From: Siphonodentalium dalli
Lineage: Eukaryota > Mollusca > Scaphopoda > Gadilida > Siphonodentaliidae
Direction of reading: 5' to 3'
NCBI GenBank assembly: GCA_032622095.1
Contig: CP136062.1
Span: 150,156,875 to 150,220,874, forward strand
Length of the DNA: 64,000 nt
Position 1 is the first letter of the stretch. Each line of letters begins with the position of its first letter. Under the pieces are notes generated by a model. It did no database searches and was not told the DNA's origin. It saw only the letters and a program-made list of their open reading frames with translations. Made by a program: the position numbers and the translations under genes. Below are positions 30,001 to 45,000 of the stretch, piece by piece.

Positions 30001-33000
30001 GTTTTGCGTTCGTAATTTCGTACGCAGGTGAGCATTTAGCAACGTCCAATTTATACCTCGAATTACGGAAATATGCCGAAGCTTCTATCACTCCAGATCG
30101 ACAAGATACTTCTTGTTTGGATCGTTATCGGAAGTTATGAGGAACAGAGTACATTAATCGAGTTATATCGAGATGTCTGTTTAAATAAATTCGAGAACTT
30201 TTATCTTGATGCTTCATTAGCAACATCGCAAGAACTCGAACTTGAGTGTTTTGTGGGGACTGATCGCACCATCATCATTCCAGCAGGTAACATCGACCGT
30301 GAAAGTTATTAATTTGCTTTCTGATTTCGAGAAGTATATTAAGTTCGTCATAAAAGTAAAACAAATTGAGACTGTTGACAAAAAATGCTACTAGTACCAC
30401 TGGAAAGTCTGGAACAAATGCTCTCCAACTTCTGATGGAAAAGTCAAAACAGTTACAGCAACAAGAGTTCTTCCTGCGAAGTTTGATGAAAAGTTTGCCG
30501 AAGGAAATTCCAAATATCGTCTATTCAATGATGTTATTGACTTGCTAGCTAAATATAATGTTGGATATGGTTGTAAGTGCTGACTCAGCTGGTAAGCCGT
30601 TCATTGATGCTGTTGTCAACTTATTGTGGTACTTAGATCTACATCGGGATAAATTGAAAAGCAGGAGTTGTGATTTCGGAGGTATCTTCAGCAGCTTTGG
30701 AGGCTTTAACGACCCAAAATCTCACAGACATGGTGTGCCAACAATTGATCATGAAAAATTCACGTCTGTGCCAACAGGTCACTCACAACTTGAGAGAGTA
30801 GTCATACATGTACATGTGTGTTTTAAATATTATGGTTTTGCACAAGGAGAGGGTATCTCATGTGTTAGGTATGGACATATCATTTTGTTTTCTTTAAATT
30901 TTCTATAGTTTTATTTTTACATTTGTTTTGAAATAAATTCTTTGTGGCAAAAAACTTGAAGTTTCTACTAAACACTTAATACCTGATCCATGTAGGGTGA
31001 TTATAAAAGCATGGCAAAAATGTCAGATATGGCCACATCAGTATATATATGTATCATAATAGGTACTGGGGAAATTATCAATAAAATTGACATGTATTAA
31101 ACAATTCATATGAATGGACAAATTGTGAAATATGAACATGTGACAAGTTTACAACCAATCCAATAATTTGCAGATACAAAAATACAGAAACTGTTTATCA
31201 GCAATAATTGTATTGGTTGTAATCTTGTCACATATTCAGTTTTTGTAATTTTTCCATGCATATGTTTTACCAAGACATGCCAATTTTCCCAGTACATGTT
31301 ATGATACATTATATTATCAGATACCCCAAAATAACCCATTTTATATGACAAGAAAGCTCATTCCTTCAATCAAAGTAACTAACAACAGAGTGTTCCTCTT
31401 TATTGTTGTCTTATCCTGACTGCTTGCACTATCAGCCACGCACGGCAAGAAAAAAAAGGAAAAAAAGAAAAAATTCGCCCTCATGCATGCTTAAAAAAAA
31501 ATATGCCTGAGAAACGAAAGTTTAACTTTGTTTAATGATGCCTAGAAAAAATATACTCACAATATAGTATTCACCAGGCGGTAACCGTGGGTATGAGAAT
31601 ATACCATCTGCTCCAGAACTAACATAGCATAAGGGAGATAACTTCTCTGTATTCTTGTAACTTTTTACCAGATTTTTTTCACATCCTTCAATTGCCTGTA
31701 AGAAATTTTAATTCACAGTAATTCAACAAGTAGTTTTTCTCAGCATTGCATATTCTTATAGTCAATGTAGCAAGGCCAAAAAAAGGGTTTTGGTTCTCAG
31801 GCTTGCCGCATTGAATAGGAAGGGCCGCGTTAGGCCTTTTATTGCGATGCCTGATGTTATGGCAAAAAAACTTCCCAAAAAATTATTTTGTAAACATGTC
31901 CATAACGGACATATGTTGGATATTAGTGTGCATTGAGCTCTAACATATCTGTGTAATGTGTGAAAAGTGACTTGCGGGCTACAACACTAAGTTGATGACT
32001 ACAATTAAGAAAATGACCAGCTACTTACAATTAGTCATTGCGAACTAAATTACACCAATTGTAACTTTTCTGAGTAAGCCCATGGAATGCACCAGGAGAT
32101 GTGATGCACTTCTATTTTTGTTGAATACTGATGAAAATTTATATTTTTATTATCGGTAAATTACATGGTGAACTGTATCACACAAGGCTAGAAATAAGCG
32201 TCCGGTTATTGTCACTAACCACCTGATAATGCCCCAAATGACAGATGCATGTTTGTGTGTGCTTGTCAACTGGTGCCGATTTATCTACCATGCTGGATAG
32301 TACAGTTGCGAAGTAATCAAGGCACATGTCGTGTTCCTCAAGTTTTCATTTCACTTTCAAAATAGCAAGAAAATTTCTCAATTGAGTTCTTTCTTCAAAT
32401 AAACAAAGCTGCTCAAAAGGTATGACCTCCGAATAGTATGCACCATGTGGTCATGTAAACAAAAGGTATGACCTCTGAATAGTATGCACCATGTGGTCAT
32501 GTAAATAAAGGTATGACCTCTGAATAGTATGCACCATGTGGTCATGTAAACAAAAGCATGACCTCCGAATAGTATGCACCATGTGGTCATGTAAACAAAG
32601 GTATGACCTCCAAATAGTATGCACAATGTGGTCATGTAAACAAAGGTATGACCTCCGAATAGTATGCACCACGTGGTCATGTAAACTAAGGTATGACCTC
32701 CGAATAGTATGCTCCATGTGGTCACGTAAACAAAGCAGGGGCTAATCTAGGCCGTTTTTGGACCCGTAAAACGGGTTTGGGCGCCCAAACGAAATATGCC
32801 TCAGAGTTGTAATACAACATTTCACAGTCAATCAGGAATTTTTTTTTTTTTTTTTTTTTGGGGAAGATACCCCGGGATATCTTCCCCCCACCCTGGGTAT
32901 CTTCCCCCCCACTCGTACATAAAATCGTAAGGTAATATTTTGACATATTTATGCTATTGTGTGAGGGGTTAAGTTAAACTTCAAAATAACAAAAAATTAA

Positions 33001-36000
33001 ACAAATTTGTTTTTATAGTTTTCTCGGCATTTCTTACCATAATAATATAAAATAAGTGAGGAAAAAAAAATATATGAGTGGGGGGAAGATACCCAGGGCG
33101 GGGGGGGAAGATACCCTGGGGGGGGGAGATAAACTGTTACACCGGCACTATACTATTAATAGAAAACAGGAGCACAATCAATAATTAAGGATATAAGGCA
33201 GATATCTTGTAGTATTAGCATAAGATGTTTTATGCGGAACCTAAGATAAACTTTATGACCAACTTTTATAAACATATTAAAGGGACACATACTAATAACT
33301 TTAAGATAAGCCTTACACCAAACTTAAGAAAACTTATTAAAAGGATATATACTAATAACTTTTATGACTACTATATATAATTTTTACCTATGCAAATTAA
33401 AAAAACAGTTTTCCTGATAACAAATATGATATGATATGATACTTGACTTCCAGGGTACTCTACAATTTTTATTTATTACTACTTCCTTTTTATTTACGAC
33501 TGGCTAAAACTGCTCTTACGGCAGACTATCTGTTCATCATTAGCATAATATAGCTTCCGGTGAGCAAGGCTGGGTACCTTTTTTGCGGGCCCAGGACACT
33601 GTGGCATCCCCCCATTGCTCACTATGATGTGGGCACCATAAAACAATTTTATTTTCTTTAAATTTATCAACTTTTTGCGTATAAATTCAGCTTTACTAAA
33701 TACTCATTGACAAGTGTTTCCCTTCATGTTCAGATATCTATTCATCTGTCTGTCGTCTGCTTATATTTCCTGAACATTCCTCCAGATGAAGAATAGACCA
33801 TTCCAGTGTATATTTTTCTAAATGGGGGAATACATTCAGGTAAAGACAGGGGTAATAAATCACCTGCTGAGTGACTGTCTTGGAATAAAGCAAGAAGTTG
33901 ACTCCCTTGATTGGCTCTCCGTCCCCGAGAACTTTGCCCTAGAACATAAAAGATACAACGGCTACATACATATTTAACTCTTAACTGGTAGCAACCTGGC
34001 CCCTACCACATTTTCAGGTATGGTTTCACATTTTCGCATCTTTCCATAAACAAATTTGAACTGATAAGCATTAATCAATAGTACATGTAATTCTCAATTG
34101 CTCATAACAAAATAAATAAACTGTATGCAAATTAGTTTGCTACTCCAACCTGCATAGTTACCCATATTCAGCCATTTAAATGAACCTGTCTCATTTGTCT
34201 GCATAATTTGGAAGGATGGATAAGATAAATATACAAAATGCTGATCTCCCAGCTTTATCCACCTCCCACCCCTCTCTACTATACATATGAAGCACATCAG
34301 ATTTACCACGCCTCTATTTGTCCACTAGATGTGAGAAGAAAGGTTACAAGAACTTGGGCCAGTTGACCTCCAGCAGTTTTTGAGTGACGTCGCTGAATCG
34401 TAACAACATTATGGAGCATCATTCGAATGCACCCTAATGGTTTCAGTTGTTAGAAACATCAACATCCACAATGTAATTTCGTGCAATCGGTTGCCACTCC
34501 CTTCTAAAAGATCAAATGATGCACCCAAAAAAATATGTCAATTGTAGTTGGTGAAGTCTATAACTTGATTAAGCAATTGGCAGTTTGTTACAATAAAGTA
34601 TATTCTTCGATGAGCTGGTGCATTTGCCCTACCGATATTAGTATTACTGCTAAACTTCAGACTGTCATTAAAAAGTTTCAAGCGCAAACACCCAAATTCT
34701 CACGACTGCTATATTCATACACTTCAGCTTAAATTTGTACGTTTCACAAATCATTAGATTTTATTATCAATTCACCATGCTGCAATATTTGTCTGGCATA
34801 ATTTAGAAATTATAAAGTGGACTATTTCGCGATGCAGTCACATGAATACAAAACTCATTCATAATTAGTCTCTACTATACAGATAAAGTCGCTGAGTATG
34901 TCATCGGCTCCCCACATGGAGCATGTAAATTTTGCGATGATATTTTTTTACAAAAACTGCGATAAAATACATTTAAATTTGTTCAGTCGATAAACAAAAG
35001 ATCCGCATAATGTAGCTGAATAAATAATTTAGAAGCTCGCCAAATAGATGCCCACATATGAGCAAAAATAAATTCTTTATTCAGCTACATTATGCGGATA
35101 TTCTCTACCTATATATATCCTGAAAAATTTACCAAATTCACAGCAAATTTTGCAGCTTTTTTCAATCTTTCGCACAGGGTGAGACAAATGCTCTTTATGT
35201 TTTAATTGTCAAGAATAGACTAACAATGAATGCTATTTATAGTTTCATGCAAAAAAAAATCGGGACCCAAGTTTTCTAAATTCTACAACCTGAGTGGCAT
35301 ATAAAGTGTGTATACAAAATAAACATCATATTTAATTTATCAACCTATCTTGATCACTGGAATCGAACTGAGATGTATCATGTAATTTTAGGCATGAAAC
35401 AGCCACAGGGCTTCCAATAAAAAAGTTAATGCACATATGGACTATTATAAGAAAACCACAATTTTGTTTAAAGTTCGGAAATCTTCATCAAGACATAATG
35501 AATTCATTCAATTTGAAATAGTTTTGCACACACGGTTCTATAAAGTATTTTGAAGCTAGAATAATCTTACGTGGACATCATAACCTGCTATAACCAAGCT
35601 GCTTCCTGCATTCACGTTGTCATCAACCAACTTGATACTGACGCTAGCCTGAAGATAACAAACAATGTGTATTAGATAAATGAAAGTGTCAATGACACAG
35701 TAGCTCAACTTGGAGAGAGGGTACTGTCATACATTACTACAGTCTAAAGAGCGATAAGGAATGCAAAAAGTTTAAATATTTAAGTAATACCAATTCAACA
35801 CGAAGAGCCAATTACGAACAAATTACTGACCTAAAACAAGATAAAAGGTCGCCGACCACGTGTCCCCCGAAAAGGTGCTTTTTAAATTCAATTTCAAATT
35901 CAAATTGCTTATTCGGTATAGAATCCAATGATAAGATTATCACCAACACACAGAGGACATTTGCATGTATACTACAATCAAGTACATAAATAAATAAAGT

Positions 36001-39000
36001 GTAGGTTATAGTATTCATGAGTTGCCAACTCTTGAATTAGATGTTAGGGTGGAGCTTACTAATAATAAATACAGTTATTTGGTTATAATATGTAAAGACG
36101 GGTTTCAGTTCACAAGCTCATCCCATTTCTTATATATTTTGTAAACTCTCATCATACAGATTTTCTTTATAGATGTGTCCACTTCATTTAAACCCAATAT
36201 GAAATTAACTTTTTTGTCGTCACTATAGTTGATAAATTCTTAATACAGGACTGAATTTTCTCAAGCATTACCTTTCTCTCAGGGTTAAGGGGCTTACAGT
36301 CTCTAATAAAATGTTTTTGTCCTCCACTCCATTTTTACAAATAGGACAAATTCGTCCTTCTAGATCAAGTTTTGGTCTGCCCTTTTCAATTAATAACTGA
36401 CTGTTATTAATCCTAATCTTGGTATACATAGCAATTACTTCAATATTTATGTCAGCTAATAGATAATTCTCTTAATATGATGACGTTAGGTCTATTCTGG
36501 TCATTAAAGAATTGTATTTGGTCTGCTATTAACATCAAGAACAAATTTCATGATTTCATTTTACTTCTATCTGGGAGAAATGTACTTGTTCTAGTCTCTC
36601 CGAACACTATAGTCTGGAGTGGTCAGCTCCCTGCCATATAAGGCTATAAGTTTAACACAACTATGATACAGTTTTAATAATGACATAATATTTCTCTTAG
36701 CCCCATAGGATTTACCTCTTATACAAAATGAGGCTTTTGTGGCTTTCTTATCTCGAATCTTTTTAGTAAAGGGTAGCATTTTTTTTAACTCTGTCAAAAT
36801 TCATCAGACCATGACCAAATTCAAAGTTGGCCTTTGTCTTCTGAAATTTGAACCACATACCAAATATCAAGAGATTCAGTTAAATTTAAAAACAATCAGA
36901 TAACTAAAAGTAAAGTTATCTAAGTTATCATCTGGAAACCCAAATAATCAGCAAATTTTAAGTCAACAAGGACCATAACTGCGGAAAAAATGGGCAGACC
37001 AAACCCAAATTCGAACTTTATGTTGTTAATCCACATACCAAATTTAAAAACAACCAGATTACAAAAACTAAAGTTATCATCCAGAAACCAAAATAATTGG
37101 CAAATTCTAGCTCTGGCAAAAATGGGCTAACCGAACCCATATTCAAAGTAGACCTGTATTTTGAACTCATAACCTCACATACCAAATTTGGTTTCGATCC
37201 GATAACCCAAAATATAGTTATTATCCGGAAACTTTCCGAACGGACAGATGGACGGACGGACAGTGGACCGAACCCATATTCGAACTTGACCTGTGTTTTG
37301 AGCTGATAAACTCACATACCAATTTGGTTTCGATCCAATAGGCCAAAATAAAGTTCTCATCTGGAAACTTTCCGAACAGAAAGACAGATTCTACGTCAAA
37401 AATGGGAAACTTTCCGAATGGACATGCAGATTGATCGGTACCAGCTATTTTAATAGTCCCCCAAAAAAATTGTTTCGGGGGACAAAAATATGCAACCGTT
37501 ATTAATAATTACGACTTACTGTTTGAATACAACAATAAATGTGACATAATGAGATGAATATAATGGGATAAAGTGCATGTTTGCAACTAGAATGAGGTGA
37601 ATAAATGGGACAATGGTGACAAAAGTGAGCATGTTTACAAAGTGATGTGAAACCGAAAATATGAAACTTTACGCTAAGACATTAATGGTATACTTGCAAC
37701 ACCGCTACAATTAGTCCAAGTCTTCTTGTACTAAAACCAGCTAAGATATTGGGATGGCGATGCTGGTGTTTAGTCCAAGACCGCCCTATATGCTCGCTTA
37801 TGACACGGCTTAAGCGTTAGTGACCCGCTCAAATAAAACCACAATTATATGAAATAAAATATCACAATTGCGACAATAAACGGATATTTTCCGCAGAAGA
37901 CATGCTATTTTATCTGAAACCCACATCAGTTGTGAATTTAAAACGGTAATTTAATGCGAAAAGAGACATTTACCTCAATGTTTACAATTTTTTTAAAGTA
38001 TGCGAACTCGGTTGACCTCGCGAACTGTGTTCGGCATTTTCCGTTGAAAATATTCCGTAGATTTTGGACAACAACGCAAATTACGATGAATTCTCCATTG
38101 TAATCGTAATTATGTGTGTCAATAAATAAAATAATAAATAGATTAATTAAACATTGGAGATATAAATGTAATACACTAAATAAATGAACCTTAAGTTTGA
38201 AAAGTCCCACTAAAACGGAAGAACTATATTTCGAAACTGTGTGATTCGGTTCTCCGATTATTTTATCAACACAGATGTCAAAATGCACATCACACGCATG
38301 GGAAGTCAGACACAAGAGTTCTATTTTGCTCCAATTTTGACAAGTTGCTTGCGAAAATTGTCAACAAAACTACCGTTCTGATCCTCCATTATGTCATTAA
38401 GTTTTTAGTGCGGGAATTGTTCTGAAAGCACATAGAAAACTGGTCTTTCGGGCGATCGGTTTTCGCCATTTTTGTTCGGAAAACCCGCGCTATATATAGA
38501 AACGGAAAGTAGAATTCCCAGAACAAACAGCGGATTATGCCGAACTTATTCGGACCACTTCGGCTTTCGGTTAAAACGTAAACAAACAGAGAAACAAATC
38601 GATGTTTGTGGCAATCAACCGGAATATTCTATGTGTAATTTAACATTAAAGTTAGATTATTATACACCATTATGACCATAAGATGTAAGCCTTTCCGATG
38701 TATATAGCATCATGTATTGATTTGCTAGGTAAATCGAGTAAAATAAACCACAAATTCCCGCCACAGATCGTGGGCGTAACTCGTGTGATAGGATTGGTTA
38801 TACAAGCGGGCTTGGACTAAACACCAGCATCGCCATCCCAATATCTTAGCTGGTTTTAGTACAAGAAGACTTGGACTACGCTACAATATAAATATAGATG
38901 GATGGACAAATTGAGTATAGGCCACCAAATTGAGAAAGCAGTGGTATAATAATTGTTGTGGTACGAACCGTCTCAAATTTCCATGTCTGGTGGACAGCTT

Positions 39001-42000
39001 TGATATCATAGCTCCCTGGCATTACATTACTGAAGGTGTAGCTGAAATAATATAAGATACTAGCTGACAAATTATGTAGCAGCTATCCCACACTTTTGTA
39101 TGGCCAGCCTTGAAAATTTGCATAACCCAAAATAATTTTATGCAAAGCTTTTTTGCATTTTAAACCCATTTTGTTTTGTGTAACCTTTTGCAACAGTTGC
39201 ATTCTTATATTTAGCTTCAAATAATGAATGTGTGTACAAATTTACTATAGGGAGCAAACAATAGAGTTTATGCACTGAGGTTGTCTCTAATAGGCATATG
39301 AGATTCAAGAAGACATAAACGAACTGCAATGTATGTCTACCCATTGAAACAAAATACTTTTGACTCGTGTGTGCTGCAAAAATAGTTCACACCATCCCAA
39401 AGGAGTACGTTTTGAATCAACTTTTGATCCTTTATTTCTGTTAACCCTTTACCCAACAGAACAGCCCTGTGCCAATGCATTCTCTTATATATGCGAGTCG
39501 ACCATAGGTCGCCTCGCATATATAAGAGAATGCATTGGCTTAACACATTAAAAATTATAAAATTGTTAAAGAATGTAAGAAAAAATGGTAAAAAAAGATT
39601 TTTTTAGGCCAATGCATTCTCTTATATATGCGAGGCGACCTATGGTCGACTCGCATATATAAGAGAATGCATTGGCACAGGGCATAACTATAACCATCAC
39701 AATGTGGTCAATGAGCCGGTTCCAATGATATCCATATTTGTATGGTTCTATTGAGACAGACCGAAGATATTTTAGGCTGTTGAAGCTTTATTTGGCCGGT
39801 TTGTTGGGTAAAGGGTTAAGAGATTGGCAGAATCTAGTCAAACTTGGGTGTACATGTATGAAGACAATACACAAATCACATCAGCCAATCAGCATGAGCT
39901 ACAAGTATTCTATAACGGAACATCCAAAATCCAAAATGGCAGATGGTCCATACTGGTCTACAATAACGACGAGGTTTATCACCTGGGAACCAGTCAAGTG
40001 AAGAAGATCCTGTAATTCACAGAATTACCATGAAACCTTTGATGACGGGAGCTGTGCTGGTGCAGCATTAAAGATCCTGTGCCAGTGGATTCTCTATTAT
40101 ACGCAAGTCTCCCATAGGCAGCCTCGCATATATAAGAGAATCCACTGGCTTACAAGGTCAAGGTAAATATTGTTAGGCCAATGTATTCTCTTATATATGC
40201 GAGGTTCCCTATGGAGACTCGTATAAATAAGAGAATGCATTGGCAGAGATTTTTCGCAAAATTTCAGGAAGCTCAAGTTTTGGAAGGGTTTACCCTTTGA
40301 TTACTGAATACATGCTAATGAGTAGTTACTTGAATGCCATTGATTAATTTGTAGCCCTGGATGTTCAGCTAGTAAACCTCATCAGACCTTTAGATTGATG
40401 TAATTTGGGCACATCAGGAACAAGCCTTGAAATAGTAAGTCTGTCATTTGCAGAATGAGATCCCCAGAGGGTGAATTTAGTGATGCTACCCCGCATAGTG
40501 GGCTAGCATCACCAAATTCACCCTCTGGGAACCTCATTCTGCTGAGGTGTAAGCAGAATGAGGTCCCAAGAGGGTGAATTTGGTGATGCTAGCCCATTAT
40601 GCGGGGTAGCATCACTAAATTCACCCTCTGGGGACCTCATTCTGTAAATGACAGACACCCTATTTCAAGGCTTGATCAGGATGAACCATTCTTTGGTCAA
40701 AGAGAACATTTCCAAAATTAGACACAAAAAATTCAAATTCTTGGATTCCAGTTTCTCAAATGAACAGGATGATTTTTCAATGATATATATCTTAGTAATA
40801 TGTATAAACATAGCTATACAAAATTTTTCCAGATTTTCAAGCTTGATCTTAGTTTAGGGACATCTCAATGTGCCATTCCGAATGATACTAGTACATGGCC
40901 ATTTCGATAAGAAATGAGAATTTATTCATGCTCACTGAAGCGAGCACATGATGAACATTCATACTGAGTCCGTGCCTTCATAAATTTGATATATACAATG
41001 AGAAAATATTCCACTCTCATGTTCATTTTGAGAACATTTTCATATTATGGGTGCAGCATTTACCGACTTGAATTTTGGGGATTATAAAGGCCTCAACCTC
41101 ATGCTGTTGAACAATTTGTTGGAAATGCATCCATAATGTTTTTTCTACTTTTTGTCTATTTATAGTATCCGAACAGCCCTACGGAAGAAGTATGGACGGT
41201 TGTTGTGCTGGGACAGTTGGGGTTTTTTCCTAACCGGTTAACCGGGGGTATTAACCTAATCACAACCAGATAACCGGATAAGTACGAGATTGAATACACT
41301 GGTCACTATATCAGCAAAACAAGTGTTGATTATGCGTCCCGGAAACGTCGATATACATGCGATCACAAACAATGTCTTGGTCGTACAATGCGGTCCCGTT
41401 ACGGCGATCAAATAGTGGTAAATGTGTATAAATTAATTCAGTTTTGAGCCCAAACAAACTAAAATATAATATGTATATATGAGGTTCGGCACAGCAGCAA
41501 TGTTATATATTTTATGACTCCGAAACATCGCGAGCATTGCTCTTAGAACATGCTTGGGACTATACAACACACCAGGCGCCTATTTTTAGAAGCAAATTTG
41601 ATTTTTGAGACAATGCAAATTTTTTGAGATTGAGTGGGATACGAACCCCGGCCCGAGGGCGAGCGCGCCTTGCGACTCAAAGTCCGACGTCAATACCACA
41701 CGGCCACCGAAGCAACCCCAAAAAGGAAGCTTGAATGGCCGCTGTATTCCGACGTCGCACTTAGGACACTATATTCACATTTTAAGGTCTCTTTATATAT
41801 ATGTATATATGAGGTTCGGCACAGCAGCAATGTTATATATTTTATGACTCCGAAACATGGCGAGCATTGCTCTTAGAACATGCTTGGGACTATACAACAC
41901 ACCAGGCGCCTATTTTTAGAAGCAAATTTGATTTTTGAGACAATGCAATTTTTTTTTAGATTGGGTGGGATACGAACCCCGGCCTGAGGGCGAGCGCGCC

Positions 42001-45000
42001 TTGCGACTCAAAGTCTGACGTCAATACCACACGTCCCAAGCATGTTCTAAGAGCAATGCCATAACATTGCTGCTGTGCCGAACCACATATATACATATAT
42101 ATAAAGAGACCTTAAAATGTGAATATAGTGTCCTAAGTGCGACGTCGGAATACAGCGGCCATTCGAGCTTCCTTTTTGGGGTTGTTTCGGTGGCCGTGTG
42201 GTATTGACGTCGGACTTTGAGTCGCAAGGCGCGCTCGCCCTCGGGCCGGGTTCGTATCCCACCCAATCTCAAAAAATTTGCATTGTCTCAAAAATCAAAT
42301 TTGCTTCTAAAAATAGGCGCCTGGTGTGTTGTAAAGTCCCAAGCATGTTCTAAGAGCAATGCTCGCCATGTTTCGGAGTCATAAAATATATAACATTGCT
42401 GCTGTGCCGAACCTCATATATACATATATATAAAGAGACCTTAAAATGTGAATATAGTGTCCTAAGTGCGACGTCGGAATACAGCGGCCATTCGAGCTTC
42501 CTTTTTGGGGTTGCTTCGGTGGCCGTGTGGTATTGAAGTCGGACTTTGAGTCGCAAGGCGCGCTCGCCCTCGGGCCGGGGTTCGTATCGCACCCAATCTC
42601 AAAAAATTTGCATTGTCTCAAAAATCAAATTTGCTTCTAAAATATAATATATATTAGTAGTGCACAATAATTCCCACTTCCTGATGGTTTGTGATAGAGC
42701 AATCGTTTGTGGTCGCTAGTATATTGATGTTTACGGAAGTTCCGCATAAACAACACTTGCTTGCAAAACCTTCCGCGACGAAATATAGTTCCTTCCTCGT
42801 GTATATCCGGGCATGATTAGTCCAAACATGTGTACTACAAGGTACTGAAAGTAGGTATACTGTTGTTTAGTAATGTTTACTAGTGTTTGGGTATAGGTAG
42901 GTATGTATTAATCACAGTGGCTTCACGATGTTACTTCAATTATTTAATAAACAATTCAGACAAAATTAAATCGTCGTGATTCATTACACAAGCCCCATCC
43001 AGTGTTTAGGAAATAAAGTTAAGTAATGATAATGACAAAGGGGGACAGTTTCAACAAAACAGACAGACTATTGATGACGTAGTAAAAGTCTAGACTTGAT
43101 TGCTTTGATTTATGACATCGGTACGCGTGCAGCCGGAACGTCACGAACTCGCAACCTTTCATGTAAGGCCGCCAAATGTATCGAATGTGTAGCAAGTGAT
43201 TCGCAGACTGACACAGAGTGTAGTTGTTGGTTTCATGTCTAGAAAAGCCGCCAGTGATCAAACGGGCATGTGTTGTGGGGTATATGAATACACAATCAAC
43301 TGTCCAAATCGCTTCTTATTACTTACTCTCTTTACTTAAACTTCCATAAATGATTTCGGCAACATTTACACGGAGTACTACGATGATAGTACGATCGTTA
43401 TCAATAGTACGGTTATCCGGTTGTGGCCTCCTCCAACCGGTTGACATGCGTAATCGAATCGTAACCGGATATCTGGACAACCGTCCCAGCACTAGACGGT
43501 TCCCATGTCTAATTCTATAACTAAATTGGAGAATCCATTCATTAATCAAAGGTTTATATCAATGGATTAACACTTTGATAACTGATTACCCGTATTGACC
43601 TCCTTATGGGGAGCCCTGTTTCTTTTCATACTTTTTACCTGCCATCCTTTTTAGTGGTTGTTTGCTGAAGAACTTCATTTGAGCCTCCCTTGTTTAAAGT
43701 AACGACTACACCATGAGGCCCATCAGTTTGACCTTTTGAAATCACCTGGAGAAAGAAACAACATAACTATATAATATACTATTATTACCATTTATAGGGC
43801 ATTCTCTAGTCCACTGACATATTTTTTGGGGTGTTCCGAAAATCGTAATGTCATCAAAAACTAGGTCACCAGGTAGATAAAATGAGAAGCTCTGTTCATT
43901 ATTGGCCCACCGACCTGGCAACTAACCAGGTTAGTGATAATAGTAGTAATAACATATCCTTTGTCAGGTATTATGGTCAATTAATGGACCTCTCAGAATG
44001 ATTATTGGCCCTTGACATGGTCTTAGGTTGCTAATAAGCCTTTGTGTTGTTAATCTTCCCTGCCGTTAATGAACCATAATGCTCTTAGTGCTGACTTAAC
44101 CCATTCAGTGCCAAGTCCGAGAGCTCTTTCCATCAATGTATCACATTATTAAGAGCTCTTTCCATCAATGTATCACATTATTATAATCAATAAATTTGAA
44201 AAATGATCAAGGAAATATGGGTTGATACAAAAATCGGACTTGGCACTGAAAGGGTCAACTGCTGTTTATGAAAACAATAGAAATCAATCAAAGTGACACT
44301 CCCAGATTTAGACTGATCTTTTATTCAGAAGTTTTTTTTAGAGTGATATATGTACATACACAATGATGATGGTTTTACGAATGTCTAATACATGTAACTA
44401 CTGTATAAATAACCATGACAGACCGCCGGTGTGCCTATTGAGGAAGAATCTCCAGACAGGTAACAGGAATGAGCTAATTAGCAGCCAGTCCTGGTGTGTG
44501 AAGTCATAACTGTACAATCTACTTCTGTATTTTTATACAAAGAATACACATTACAAATACCAGTTCAATGGCTCCCATCTAAAAGTTGGCGACGATTGGA
44601 TGTGGCCTGTAGGGTGTGCCAAAGGAAATTGTTCACACATGTAGGGATGCATGACGGACGCCAACCCATGGCAATAGCTCAAAATTTGTCAATTTGAGCT
44701 AAAAATGTTGTAATGTTCTAAAATAACCATATTTTCTGTCAAAATTCATAAAAAATAATTGGGAGAAAATATTTCATAGGGACAGAAGCTCTTGTTGATA
44801 GGCTGCTCTAAATCCAGATCACTGTTTTATATCCCTGAATCTACAAAGAAAGTTCAGGGAAGAGATACAGTAATGCCCTAATTAATCGACTCCATAACTA
44901 CAGCAGAATTATGGGTAACTTTTCAGGATTTAGTAAGCGAGAGCTTTCCGATGAATGGCAACAAGCCATATTTCCGACTAAATCCTGAAACGTTACCCAT

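Noticed and set aside
41634-42600. Functional tRNA genes
   Set aside because: A- and B-box-like motifs are present, but the anticodon stem does not pair and the units sit in 340-bp repeats, so they are SINE-like.
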